Source: Planctomycetaceae bacterium (GTDB lineage: Bacteria > Planctomycetota > Planctomycetia > Pirellulales > Thermoguttaceae). From it: a DNA stretch of 13,843 nucleotides. The stretch lies in the NCBI GenBank assembly GCA_031259095.1, contig JAIRLW010000630.1, forward strand, positions 1 through 13,843, read 5' to 3'. The translations under genes and the position numbers were made by a program. Within the stretch, counting starts at the first letter, position 1. The number at the start of each line of letters is the position of its first letter. Under the pieces are notes generated by a model. It did no database searches. It was not told the DNA's origin and saw nothing but the letters and a program-made list of their open reading frames with translations. Shown piece by piece: positions 1-6,611 of the stretch.

Positions 1-15
1 GGAATTTTCAGCATT

Positions 16-50
16 GGTTTTATACAGGTTTCATAAAACCTTATTTTTTT
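16..50 (+). terminator. Possible Rho-independent terminator
   Basis: GGTTTTAT (16-23) pairs perfectly with ATAAAACC (33-40) around a 9-nt loop and is followed by a T-rich run (41-50), the form of an intrinsic terminator for plus-strand transcripts entering from the left. The stem is AT-rich. The leftward transcript expected from the promoter at 86-114 would also cross it, so it could instead be a hairpin in that 5' leader. Confidence 0.4.
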
Positions 51-85
51 CTACAAAACCGGATCATTACCAATCACTAAACCGT

Positions 86-114
86 TTCATATACTATTAG
101 TATGTTCCTGTCAA
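86..114 (-). promoter_or_regulatory. Minus-strand promoter with palindrome in the spacer (copy 1)
   Basis: On the minus strand, TTGACA (109-114) and TATGAA (86-91) are separated by exactly 17 bp. The spacer holds the palindrome ATACTA-T-TAGTAT (91-103). Positions 75-118 match 3639-3682 at 39 of 44 bases, and 30 of 32 bases over the core. The promoter points left, so it should serve a gene starting beyond base 1, with transcription beginning near 79. A palindrome lying between the -35 and -10 boxes is the usual arrangement for a repressor operator. Confidence 0.65.
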
Positions 115-133
115 TCGACCTTCTCCCCAAAAA

Positions 134-1456
134 TTACACTGTAAACGATTCATTGTCAAGTATGATGGTTTTACCGGATTCGGCGGCTTCGGCGATTTTC
201 CAGGCGATGACGTGAGCCGGAAACGCATCTTTACCGGAACAATTGGATTTTTCGTTTCCTAAAACGGCATTGACGAAATTTTCCAGATGAAGCCGAATCA
301 CCGAATCCGACCGGACAACCGGAATCAAATACGGAACAACATTTCCTGTTTCCCGTACATGAATCAGGTTGGGGTCTTCACCTTCGGCTGCAACATGTTC
401 TTTTTTCAAATCGCCGCGGCGGACAAATTCATTCCATTTAGCAAAACCCGGTTCGGCGTGAAGACGGAACATATTTTCACTGAGCGATGTTTGCAATGAA
501 CCGTTAATACCGTAAATATGTTCAAACGGCAACTGACCTCCGCCGCTGGTGGTCATCCAAACACGTCCGGCTGCCCGAACATTTTTTTCGCCTATCCGGT
601 AGGAAAGCAGCGCAGCAGTGTTATCGTAACAATCGCCGAATGCGTAAAAATCAAGACCGCCCATCGCCCTAATCTCAATAGGACGAACACCGAAATACCA
701 TTCGAAAACGTCAAATTGTTGCGCAAAATTAACCGGACATTGACCATTACAATACTTTCGATATTGTTTCCAATTTCGGTATTGACTCATGGATTCATAA
801 CCGTAACGTTTAAGATAATCGTTGTCCAGCGTATCACGCTGCGTCCAAATAAGTTCCGAATGAACACGGCGGTTTGCCTGTGTTTCAAAATGGGTGATTG
901 TTCCAAAAAGACGCTCGCGTGATTCCGTATCAAGAAATTTTTCAGCGATGTGACGGTAACGCGGATCGCTTCGGCGTTCAAAAGCGATCTGGAGAATTTT
1001 TCCGGTTTTTTCAGCGTTTCGAATCATTTGCCGGGCATCGCCGATGTTTGTTGCCATCATGGTTTCGCAATAAACATGCAGTCCGGCTTCCAATGCGGCA
1101 AGCGTTTGTTCGGCGTGTACAAAATCAGGCGTTGCAATAATCACCGCATCAATGTTCGCTTTTTCGTGCGCAATCATTTCACGAAAATCAGTATAATCGG
1201 CTGTTTCAATGTCTTCCGATTCGAGATAAAGTTTGGCTGATCTCAGCGCTGTCGGCTGAATATCGCAAACAGCGGCAAACCGTAAATGAGGGATTTTCAA
1301 ACCGGCATTGATCATCGCGCGTCCCTGTCGTCCGCAACCGACCAAAGCAGCACGAACTTGTTGCAACGATTTTTCATTTGTTTCCGCCAATAGAGGAACT
1401 GTTGCCAGACCCGATCCGGCGGCAACGCCCAATGCGATAAAATCACGTCTTTTCAT
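134..1456 (-). CDS. Tat-exported Gfo/Idh/MocA family oxidoreductase
   Basis: 440 residues. The N-terminus MKRRDFIALG followed by a small hydrophobic stretch is a twin-arginine signal, so the protein is probably exported folded with its cofactor. The Rossmann nucleotide-binding loop GCGRQG lies near residues 40-45 after a beta strand, and a second strand (AVIIATPD, about 104-111) is typical of the family. These enzymes use NAD(P) to oxidise or reduce sugars, inositols and related alcohols. The usual EKP motif, whose lysine contacts cofactor and substrate, reads ETM here (131-133), so the chemistry may differ or be lost. The substrate cannot be told. It is the third gene of a probable minus-strand operon, 175 bp after the preceding gene, and has no obvious Shine-Dalgarno sequence. 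Confidence 0.88.
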   Translation of the reverse strand: MKRRDFIALGVAAGSGLATVPLLAETNEKSLQQVRAALVGCGRQGRAMINAGLKIPHLRFAAVCDIQPTALRSAKLYLESEDIETADYTDFREMIAHEKANIDAVIIATPDFVHAEQTLAALEAGLHVYCETMMATNIGDARQMIRNAEKTGKILQIAFERRSDPRYRHIAEKFLDTESRERLFGTITHFETQANRRVHSELIWTQRDTLDNDYLKRYGYESMSQYRNWKQYRKYCNGQCPVNFAQQFDVFEWYFGVRPIEIRAMGGLDFYAFGDCYDNTAALLSYRIGEKNVRAAGRVWMTTSGGGQLPFEHIYGINGSLQTSLSENMFRLHAEPGFAKWNEFVRRGDLKKEHVAAEGEDPNLIHVRETGNVVPYLIPVVRSDSVIRLHLENFVNAVLGNEKSNCSGKDAFPAHVIAWKIAEAAESGKTIILDNESFTV

Positions 1457-1504
1457 GTTTTTGTTTTTTGGTATTGAGGATTATTTGTGTTTATTGTTTC
1501 ATTT

Positions 1505-1575
1505 GTCCCTAATGTCCCATTATCCTTCGATTGAAATTTTTTAGGGACGATAAGGACAGTAGGGACGCTAGGGAC
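1505..1575. repeat. 9-bp-period GTCCC repeats in inverted arms
   Basis: The right arm carries four units spaced exactly 9 bp apart on the minus strand: GGGAC at 1544 and 1562, AGGAC at 1553, GGGAC at 1571. The left arm carries GTCCC at 1505 and 1514 and a degenerate unit near 1522. The two arms can pair (GTCCCTAATGTCCC with GGGACGCTAGGGAC, 12 of 14). The array lies in the 175-bp spacer between two genes of the exported-enzyme operon. The same unit recurs near 3895 and 10108. Confidence 0.7.
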
Positions 1576-1631
1576 GATGGAACAAAAATTTTTGAATCAA
1601 AATTTTAGGATATTTTATTATCGTACATTTT

Positions 1632-2579
1632 CTAGCCGAACCATTTTCTGGAACGATTTTTGACTTTATCCATATTGAGGACTTCGTTGAGCAAACGGGT
1701 ATCTTCGTCGATTTCGTAGTCGAACATTCCGAAAATCGTAAAATCGGCGCCGTTGGAAAAAGCGTATTCCAACGCATTTTTCGGCGGAATCGCTCCGGCA
1801 GCCATAATTTTGTACGCAATCCAAGGTTTTTCAACTTTAGACATCACCTCAATCACTTTTTCGGGATTGTCGCACCATGAAGAGTCGTGATTCAGTTTTG
1901 CGCTGGGATAATTGTGATGGTGAAACGTTTTCAGATAAAAGTCACATTTAATTTTTTCGCGTTCACAAACTTCAACAACGGAAAGTTGATGAGATGCAAC
2001 ACCGACCGGAACGCCGAAAGAACGCATTGTATTAACGGCTTTCTTAATCAATTCCGGTTTTTGTACCAATTGATCCGATTGAACGCCCCAAAGATACAAC
2101 GCATCAACGCCGGCATCAACACATTCTTGACAAGACTGTGTATATTCCGACATTTCTTCATTGATTCGTGCGGTGGGACAAATAATCCATTGAATTTTTC
2201 CGCCTTGTTTTTTGTACTCGCGCATTCCATCGACAACACCTTTTGCCGTGTGAATGACTACAGCGTTAATTCCGTGTGCTTCGGCGATTTGCATTGTTTC
2301 AAAAATCTTTTGCGGAGTGTTGTAATGAGCCGCCAGACTATAAACGTAACGCAAATCGCGGGAATGCGTGTAATGGGTGAGCAGATTGCCGCCCAAAAGC
2401 ATTCGCCCGATTGTTAAACCGGCAATCGTTCCCGAAGGAATTTGTTGTTTGGCGGTAATTGGTTTCTGTTCTTCGGCAACAGCCGCATTCGTCAACACCG
2501 GCATTCCAGCCGCCGCAGCCATCGAAGCGCCAAGAACCGAAGTTTTTACAAAATCGCGGCGATTAAATTGTTGAGACAT
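1632..2579 (-). CDS. Tat-exported aldo/keto reductase-like TIM-barrel protein
   Basis: 315 residues. It begins with a twin-arginine signal (NRRDF at residues 7-11, then an Ala-rich hydrophobic segment ending near AVAEE). The remainder looks like an (alpha/beta)8 barrel: short hydrophobic strands such as INAVVIHT, IQWIICP, VDALYLWG and VPVGVASH alternate with helices. It resembles Tat-signal proteins of planctomycetes often labelled aldo/keto reductase or hypothetical. I cannot see a clear Asp-Tyr-Lys-His tetrad, so reductase activity is not assured. A Cys and His-rich stretch (KTFHHHNYP) could bind metal. It is the second gene of the operon, with sugar-enzyme neighbours on both sides, so a role in sugar or polyol breakdown is inferred. 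The start is supported by AAGGAG 7 nt upstream. Confidence 0.75.
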   Translation of the reverse strand: MSQQFNRRDFVKTSVLGASMAAAAGMPVLTNAAVAEEQKPITAKQQIPSGTIAGLTIGRMLLGGNLLTHYTHSRDLRYVYSLAAHYNTPQKIFETMQIAEAHGINAVVIHTAKGVVDGMREYKKQGGKIQWIICPTARINEEMSEYTQSCQECVDAGVDALYLWGVQSDQLVQKPELIKKAVNTMRSFGVPVGVASHQLSVVEVCEREKIKCDFYLKTFHHHNYPSAKLNHDSSWCDNPEKVIEVMSKVEKPWIAYKIMAAGAIPPKNALEYAFSNGADFTIFGMFDYEIDEDTRLLNEVLNMDKVKNRSRKWFG

Positions 2580-2586
2580 TTGATAA

Positions 2587-2592
2587 CTCCTT
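2587..2592 (-). promoter_or_regulatory. Shine-Dalgarno site AAGGAG
   Basis: AAGGAG on the minus strand, 7 nt before the ATG at 2579. It is one of only two good ribosome binding sites in the window and fixes that start. Confidence 0.75.
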
Positions 2593-2664
2593 ATAATTAT
2601 TAAGTAAACAAAAAATATTGATATTCATGTTTCAAAATATCAATAACGTTAATCACAAATCCAA

Positions 2665-3570
2665 TCACAAACCATTTAATGATCTCCATGTTTTTATGGA
2701 ACGGGTTAAATGTTCCTGAGCGTCGCCGCGAATCCCGTAACATTGTAATCCGACAGGTCCTTGGTAATCGATTTTTTTAAGCAAACTTAAAAACGTTGCA
2801 ATATTAAATGAACCGGAATCAAGCGGTTGCAGCCGATTTCCTTTTTTGGACTGTATTTCTTCCGGCGTATCGGAACCGTTTATCGTTACTGATTTCAGGT
2901 AAGGTTCGGCGAGAGTGAGTACTTGTTCCAGATTTTCACTTTTATCAATTGCCGTCCAATGACAAAGGTTGAACATAACGCCGATTTTCCGGTTGGGATA
3001 TTGCTTGTTAAATTTTTCTGCAATCCGTACTGTGTCGGCAACTTTTTCCAGCCATGCCCCGACATGAGGATAAAGCACAACTTGCACCTCCGATTGTTTT
3101 GCGGTTTCGTTAATCTGATTGATTATTTCAACCGCTTTTTCGTCACGTGAAATATCGGAAGGTTTACCGCCGTTAATCAACAAAGCCAATTGTGTACCTT
3201 GTCCTTTCAGACACGGTAATACTTTGGACAAATCTTGATCAAACGGAGGATTGGCGTCAAGATTGACCTGAAAATAAACTTGTGTAACATTAAGCGAATA
3301 TTTTTTCGCCGACGCAACACGTTCAGGCAGTCCTTTAAGCCAAAGATGAGCCACGCCGTCAAAACCGAGTTGAGACAACATTTCATTCTGTTGTTCGATA
3401 GTTCGGTGTTTTTCGTCATGCGTATCCATACACAACGCAAAAAACGGCAATGTTTTTTGTAAATTTTTCTGCGATGTTTTTTGTATGGAATCATCTGCAA
3501 ACAACATTTCCGCCGAAAATAAACAACCCGATAATAAAATGATCGGAACACAAAATATTTTGAAAACCAT
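2665..3570 (-). CDS. Exported sugar phosphate isomerase/epimerase-like TIM barrel
   Basis: 301 residues of the xylose-isomerase-like/AP endonuclease 2 barrel superfamily. Members isomerise or epimerise sugars, often with a metal held by Glu, Asp and His. Visible family features are the strand-end histidines in VVLYPHVGAW (H169) and MFNLCHWTA (H204), a DTHD loop near residue 49 and the closing strand VGLQCYGI. The N-terminus is a signal peptide with two readings: LSGC (residues 13-16) fits a lipobox, which would make it a lipoprotein, or cleavage could follow at LFA-DD (residue 25). It is the first gene after the promoter at 3650-3678 and is followed by two Tat-exported proteins, so the three products probably act together outside the cytoplasm. 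Only a weak AAGAAG precedes the start. Confidence 0.8.
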   Translation of the reverse strand: MVFKIFCVPIILLSGCLFSAEMLFADDSIQKTSQKNLQKTLPFFALCMDTHDEKHRTIEQQNEMLSQLGFDGVAHLWLKGLPERVASAKKYSLNVTQVYFQVNLDANPPFDQDLSKVLPCLKGQGTQLALLINGGKPSDISRDEKAVEIINQINETAKQSEVQVVLYPHVGAWLEKVADTVRIAEKFNKQYPNRKIGVMFNLCHWTAIDKSENLEQVLTLAEPYLKSVTINGSDTPEEIQSKKGNRLQPLDSGSFNIATFLSLLKKIDYQGPVGLQCYGIRGDAQEHLTRSIKTWRSLNGL

Positions 3571-3649
3571 CGTTCTTCTTTACTAAAGTTCTAATCATGT
3601 TTATACCGCCTCAATGGTTGCGGTACCTTTATAATCAACACTAAGTCGT

Positions 3650-3678
3650 ATCATATACTATTAGTATATTTCTGTCAA
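3650..3678 (-). promoter_or_regulatory. Sigma-70 promoter with operator-like palindrome (copy 2)
   Basis: On the minus strand TTGACA (3673-3678), 17 bp and TATGAT (3650-3655) form a near-consensus promoter. Transcription should start near 3643, giving a leader of about 73 nt before the ATG at 3570. A perfect 17-bp palindrome with an odd centre, ATATACTATTAGTATAT (3653-3669), fills most of the spacer and touches the -10 box, so a bound repressor would block RNA polymerase. It closely matches the copy at 86-114. The divergent TetR-family gene is the natural candidate for its ligand. Confidence 0.75.
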
Positions 3679-3765
3679 TCGAATTTTTCCTTGAAAAAAA
3701 ATATTTTTTCAAGATTTTTTCGGTTCAAACGGTATTTCTTACCCATCTTATCTAATAATATGGTT

Positions 3766-3967
3766 GAGAATCTCTAAAAACATCTTTTCCTAAGATTTAT
3801 GATTTAAAAATCATTCGTCCCCATTTGCCGCTATTTTAGGGCGTGTTGACATTAATTTTGAAAAAAACAATGACATTAGTCTCAACACACCTTAGCGACC
3901 TAAAGGACATTAGAGACAAATTGAGACCCAATAATTTTGTGATTAAAACGAATTTTTGGAGGTTCCC
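3766..3967. repeat. MITE-like element with 15-bp terminal inverted repeats
   Basis: GAGAATCTCTAAAAA (3766-3780) is the inverted counterpart of TTTTTGGAGGTTCCC (3953-3967) at 12 of 15 positions, all three differences being transitions. The same terminal sequence bounds a shorter element at 12068-12154. Inside is a hairpin with 14-nt arms (3836-3849 with 3882-3895, one mismatch and two wobbles) and a repeat of GAC units spaced 9, 9 and 10 bp (3895, 3904, 3913, 3923). No protein is encoded. Together with the flanking promoters this accounts for most of the 590-bp gap between 3570 and 4161. Confidence 0.5.
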
Positions 3968-3984
3968 GATTGTAAAAGTATCGT

Positions 3985-3993
3985 TGGTATAAA
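3985..3993 (+). promoter_or_regulatory. Possible extended -10 promoter for the TetR-family gene
   Basis: TGGTATAAA fits the extended -10 form TGnTATAAT; no good -35 box lies 17 bp upstream. The self-complementary TTACGTAA (3995-4002) immediately follows and would lie near the transcription start, a possible autoregulatory site. The palindrome found in the divergent promoter is not present here. Confidence 0.35.
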
Positions 3994-4008
3994 ATTACGT
4001 AAAATTAA

Positions 4009-4170
4009 ATGTTTAGGAGGTACTTGAAAAGAATCAAAAAAAGGGTATTCTTTTTAATTGTAATTGGCACAAATACTTGCGGTATATTGAAACCAACTCC
4101 TACTTTGTGTCGGCTCATTCCTCAAATTCTGAAACTTGTTTTTACACACCCGCTAAAAATATGGCATTAA
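4009..4170 (+). CDS. Possible 53-codon leader ORF overlapping the TetR-family start
   Basis: An ATG at 4009 opens a 53-codon frame beginning MFRRYLKRIKKRVFLIVIG, basic then hydrophobic, ending in TAA at 4168-4170. It overlaps the ATG at 4161 by 10 nt in another frame, a geometry that permits translational coupling. Against it, the strong AGGAGG (4015-4020) lies inside the frame rather than ahead of it and is only 3 nt before an in-frame TTG (4024). I do not recognise the peptide, and it may be chance. Confidence 0.2.
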   Translation: MFRRYLKRIKKRVFFLIVIGTNTCGILKPTPTLCRLIPQILKLVFTHPLKIWH

Positions 4171-4847
4171 AAAAGAGTAAGAAATCTTCCAAAAAAATTC
4201 TTTATTCCGGTTCGGATTCGTCCGCGCCGGATATGGAATCTATCAATAAAGAATTGAGTATCAAAGACCGTCTGATTTTTCGTGCGTTCAGTCTGTTTTC
4301 TAAACATGGTTTTGCTCAGGTGTCTTTGGATGACGTCGCTTCGGAAGAAAACGTAACAAAAGGTTGTATTTACGGTTATTTTGCGTCCAAACAGGAATTG
4401 GTTCTTGCGGCGTGTCATTATTTTTATCAAACTTGGCAGGAAAACGCGTTTCAGGAAATCGCGTTGGGAAAATCACCGCGCGATTCGTTGGAACGTTTAA
4501 TCCGTTTTAGCGTCTATTGTTGTATCAATGATTTTCGTAACCGTGTTTTCACCACAGAAATTTGCGCTTTGGCGTTGCGTGACTCTGAAGTCCGCAACGG
4601 TTGGAATCAATTTGCCGCAACAACACGCGACGCTTTTTTCGCAATGGCTTCCGCAGCCGTCAAACAGGGAGAAATGAAAATCTCTAATGTCCGCTTAGCG
4701 GTCGATTGGATGTACTCCACGTTTCAAGGCGTTAAGTTACGCGCTGTTTATGAACCGGATTTTTGCGATTCGGAACGTGTCGAACGTGTTGTCCAATTTC
4801 TGATGCGACAACTCGAATCAGAATCTTTTCTCGTGAACAATGAATAG
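4161..4847 (+). CDS. TetR/AcrR family transcriptional regulator
   Basis: 228 residues from the ATG at 4161. A Lys and Ser-rich tail of about 35 residues precedes a typical TetR DNA-binding domain: helix 1 IKDRLIFRAFSLFSKHGF, then VSLDDVASEENVTKGCIYGYF with the turn and recognition helix, then ASKQELVLAA. The C-terminal half is helical, as expected for the ligand-binding and dimer domain. Such proteins are usually repressors released by a small molecule. It is divergent from the exported-enzyme operon, whose promoter carries an odd-centred palindrome of tet-operator type, so regulation of that operon is inferred. The frame stays open upstream to a TTG at 4077, and a later ATG exists at 4233; neither has a better ribosome binding site. 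It converges on coaX with 34 bp between stops. Confidence 0.85.
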   Translation: MALKKSKKSSKKILYSGSDSSAPDMESINKELSIKDRLIFRAFSLFSKHGFAQVSLDDVASEENVTKGCIYGYFASKQELVLAACHYFYQTWQENAFQEIALGKSPRDSLERLIRFSVYCCINDFRNRVFTTEICALALRDSEVRNGWNQFAATTRDAFFAMASAAVKQGEMKISNVRLAVDWMYSTFQGVKLRAVYEPDFCDSERVERVVQFLMRQLESESFLVNNE

Positions 4848-4881
4848 TTGATACTTTGTTTGATTTTAGATGTTTCATTTT

Positions 4882-5757
4882 TTATAGATTTTGAAACGTT
4901 AAAGCAATACCGGATAACACAAAATTAGGAAATAGAAACAGATTTTCCGATTCCATAAAGAGTGAGAGACCGATTTGAAGATGTTTTGCGTCGCCGCCAA
5001 CCAGAAAAATCGGAACACGGCTTGGTAAACCGGCATCCTGAAGTGTTGTTTGGACAAGTTGGTGAAACTGGCGGATTGCTCCAACCGCTCCCCAATAAAT
5101 TCCGGCGGCTAATGCTTCTTCAGTGTTCTTGCCCGGATAAACGGCAAACGAAATATCATCGGTTGGAATGCGGGGCAATTGCGGTGAAATTTTTGCCAGT
5201 GATTCCGCCATCGCATTCAATCCCGGCAAAATCGCGCCGCCGGCAAAATAACCTTCCCCAGCAAGCAGATCAACCGTAACCGCACTGCCCGCATCAACCA
5301 CTAAAATTCGTGTTTCCTTTTCAAAACCCAAATGCAACGCATTGAATGTCCGCCAACATGACGCCGCATAAACCGACAACAACCGGTCAAGTCCGACTTT
5401 TTCAGGAAATTCAACGTCAATCGGAATAGGAATATCTTTGTACGAAATTTCCTTGAACTGATCGCACGGTCTGAGTTGAATCAGTTTTGTTTGTAATTCG
5501 TTCCAAGAAAAATTTCCGGTCTGCGCAATAAACCATGTTTCCGGTTTATCCAAATTGTTGAGCCAATCAATAACAGTGTCAAAACCAGAGGATGAGGAAT
5601 TAACAAAACTGCATGAATCAGCAAAACCGGACGAATCAACGAGACCGGACGAATTAACGGCAAGCACGGAATCAGGTTCGGGAACCGCATTGCTGCGGTA
5701 ACCGTTTTGAAAGAAACCGAATTTGGCGCGTGTATTCCCAAGATCAACAACAATCAT
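4882..5757 (-). CDS. coaX: Type III pantothenate kinase
   Basis: 291 residues, in the ASKHA fold. It phosphorylates pantothenate, the first step of CoA synthesis, in the cytoplasm; type III enzymes need a monovalent cation and are not inhibited by CoA. The N-terminal phosphate loop DLGNTRAKFG (5-14), GLDR (122-125, catalytic Asp), DAGSAVTVD (155-163), GGAILPGL (173-180) and VGGDA (253-257) are all present. The family is usually about 250-260 residues. The extra length is a Ser-rich segment (34-58) of hexapeptide repeats such as VNSSGL and VDSSGF, inserted after the first strands. It is last in the minus-strand cluster, 18 nt after the ACP gene. The start is fixed by the phosphate loop, and no Shine-Dalgarno sequence is seen. 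Confidence 0.93.
   Translation of the reverse strand: MIVVDLGNTRAKFGFFQNGYRSNAVPEPDSVLAVNSSGLVDSSGFADSCSFVNSSSSGFDTVIDWLNNLDKPETWFIAQTGNFSWNELQTKLIQLRPCDQFKEISYKDIPIPIDVEFPEKVGLDRLLSVYAASCWRTFNALHLGFEKETRILVVDAGSAVTVDLLAGEGYFAGGAILPGLNAMAESLAKISPQLPRIPTDDISFAVYPGKNTEEALAAGIYWGAVGAIRQFHQLVQTTLQDAGLPSRVPIFLVGGDAKHLQIGLSLFMESENLFLFPNFVLSGIALTFQNL
5597..5668. repeat. 18-bp in-frame minisatellite inside coaX
   Basis: Four 18-bp units begin at 5597, 5615, 5633 and 5651, each opening with GAATYA, and a partial fifth begins at 5669. The period is six codons, so unit gain or loss keeps the frame. On the coding strand it gives the hexapeptide series [VA]-[ND]-S-[SC]-[GS]-[LF] at about residues 34-58 of the kinase. 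Confidence 0.8.
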
Positions 5758-5775
5758 GGATTCAAATAATCATAA

Positions 5776-6060
5776 TCATGGATTCATCAACGGTAACAGA
5801 TACTCAACCGTACTATTCATATTGTCGAGTTTCGGATAATCCTCTTCGGGAATTTGCACCCGATAACGTTTACGCAGTTCAAGCACAATATCAAGCAGAT
5901 CCATACTGTCCATTTCAAATTGATCACGGAATGAAACTTCATCTTTCATTGATGCAAAGTTTTCGTCTGGAGCAATATCGGAGAGAATACTGATTACGGC
6001 TTCTCGAATTTCAGGTCCGGTCATAGGAAAAATAAATTTAAGAATGGGTTTAAATAACAT
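5776..6060 (-). CDS. Acyl carrier protein
   Basis: 94 residues from the ATG at 6060. The core DSMDLLDIVLELRKRY (51-66) is the ACP helix II motif, with Ser52 the expected site for 4'-phosphopantetheine. The following RVQIPEEDYPKL matches helix III of the family. It carries acyl intermediates as thioesters for synthases such as the FabF-like protein encoded upstream. An internal ATG at 6024 (MTGPEIRE) would give 82 residues, closer to the usual ACP length and without the odd hydrophobic tail LFKPILKFIF; neither start has a ribosome binding site. It lies 7 nt after the preceding gene and 18 nt before coaX, so it is co-transcribed. It is probably a specialised ACP rather than the housekeeping AcpP, since fabD and fabG are absent. 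Confidence 0.88.
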   Translation of the reverse strand: MLFKPILKFIFPMTGPEIREAVISILSDIAPDENFASMKDEVSFRDQFEMDSMDLLDIVLELRKRYRVQIPEEDYPKLDNMNSTVEYLLPLMNP

Positions 6061-6067
6061 GCGGCGG

Positions 6068-6469
6068 TTAGTCTGCCAACAAGGTTTCGATTTTTTTTAA
6101 CGATGGGGCGCAATGTTCCCGAACAGTTTCAAACAGTCCGACCATTGCGTAAATCGGTTCAAAAGCATATTCTAAATCGCCGTCAGCGTCAATAACATCC
6201 AACGCGATTTTAAAAAGATAATCAGGATCCGCTTGCATTATTCCTTGTGATCCGTAGTTTTCACCGGAATAACTGCCCGGTTGTTTAATCTGGTAAAGCC
6301 GGAAATGGCAATCGCCAACCAATACCGTGTAAATAATCCCGCCATAGGGAATATCACGTAATTGGTATTGCACGGAAGGATCATAACGAAGCCGTTGCCA
6401 ATGAATCTTTTCCTCCTGCGTCCAAACAATAAGACGAACAATTAATTTGACAGCAGTTTCTCTATTCAT
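6068..6469 (-). CDS. Conserved-looking protein of unknown function
   Basis: 133 residues with no signal peptide or membrane segment. I do not recognise the family. It is moderately acidic, with an N-terminal helix (ETAVKLIVRLIVWTQEEK), a central stretch that looks like beta strands (GGIIYTVLVGDCHFRLYQIK), and a helical C-terminal half containing LFKIALDVIDADGD. The WTQEEKIHWQRL segment has the look of a conserved Trp motif. The tight spacing of 7 nt to the ACP gene makes it a genuine gene and suggests co-translation. It could be an accessory of the ACP-dependent pathway, or a partner or immunity factor for the Rpn nuclease encoded 142 bp upstream; neither can be decided from the sequence. Confidence 0.7.
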   Translation of the reverse strand: MNRETAVKLIVRLIVWTQEEKIHWQRLRYDPSVQYQLRDIPYGGIIYTVLVGDCHFRLYQIKQPGSYSGENYGSQGIMQADPDYLFKIALDVIDADGDLEYAFEPIYAMVGLFETVREHCAPSLKKIETLLAD

Positions 6470-6611
6470 TATTTCGTAAATATTTCAAACGGATTAGTGT
6501 TTAGACCTAATAAATAAATTCTTAATAAATAAATAAATTTATTGCCAGCCGTGCTAACGGCAACATCATGAATTACCGGAATCAATGATTGTTATATCCG
6601 CTTTCCGCCAA

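Noticed and set aside
518..922. 134-codon plus-strand ORF opposite the oxidoreductase
   Set aside because: It is an antisense shadow of a well-supported gene with Rossmann motifs.
1887..2417. 176-codon plus-strand ORF opposite the aldo/keto-like gene
   Set aside because: It is an antisense shadow; the minus-strand gene has a Tat signal and a good ribosome binding site.
3846..3878. Plus-strand promoter from TTGACA at 3846-3851
   Set aside because: No acceptable -10 box lies 16-18 bp downstream, and the site falls inside a hairpin arm.
4077..4160. TTG start for the TetR-family gene
   Set aside because: The added 28 residues have no ribosome binding site and no family similarity; the ATG at 4161 is preferred, though not proven.
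4872..4897. Bidirectional terminator between the TetR-family gene and coaX
   Set aside because: Only a 6-bp AT-rich stem (GTTTCA/TGAAAC) with a 14-nt loop, overlapping the coaX stop; too weak to call.
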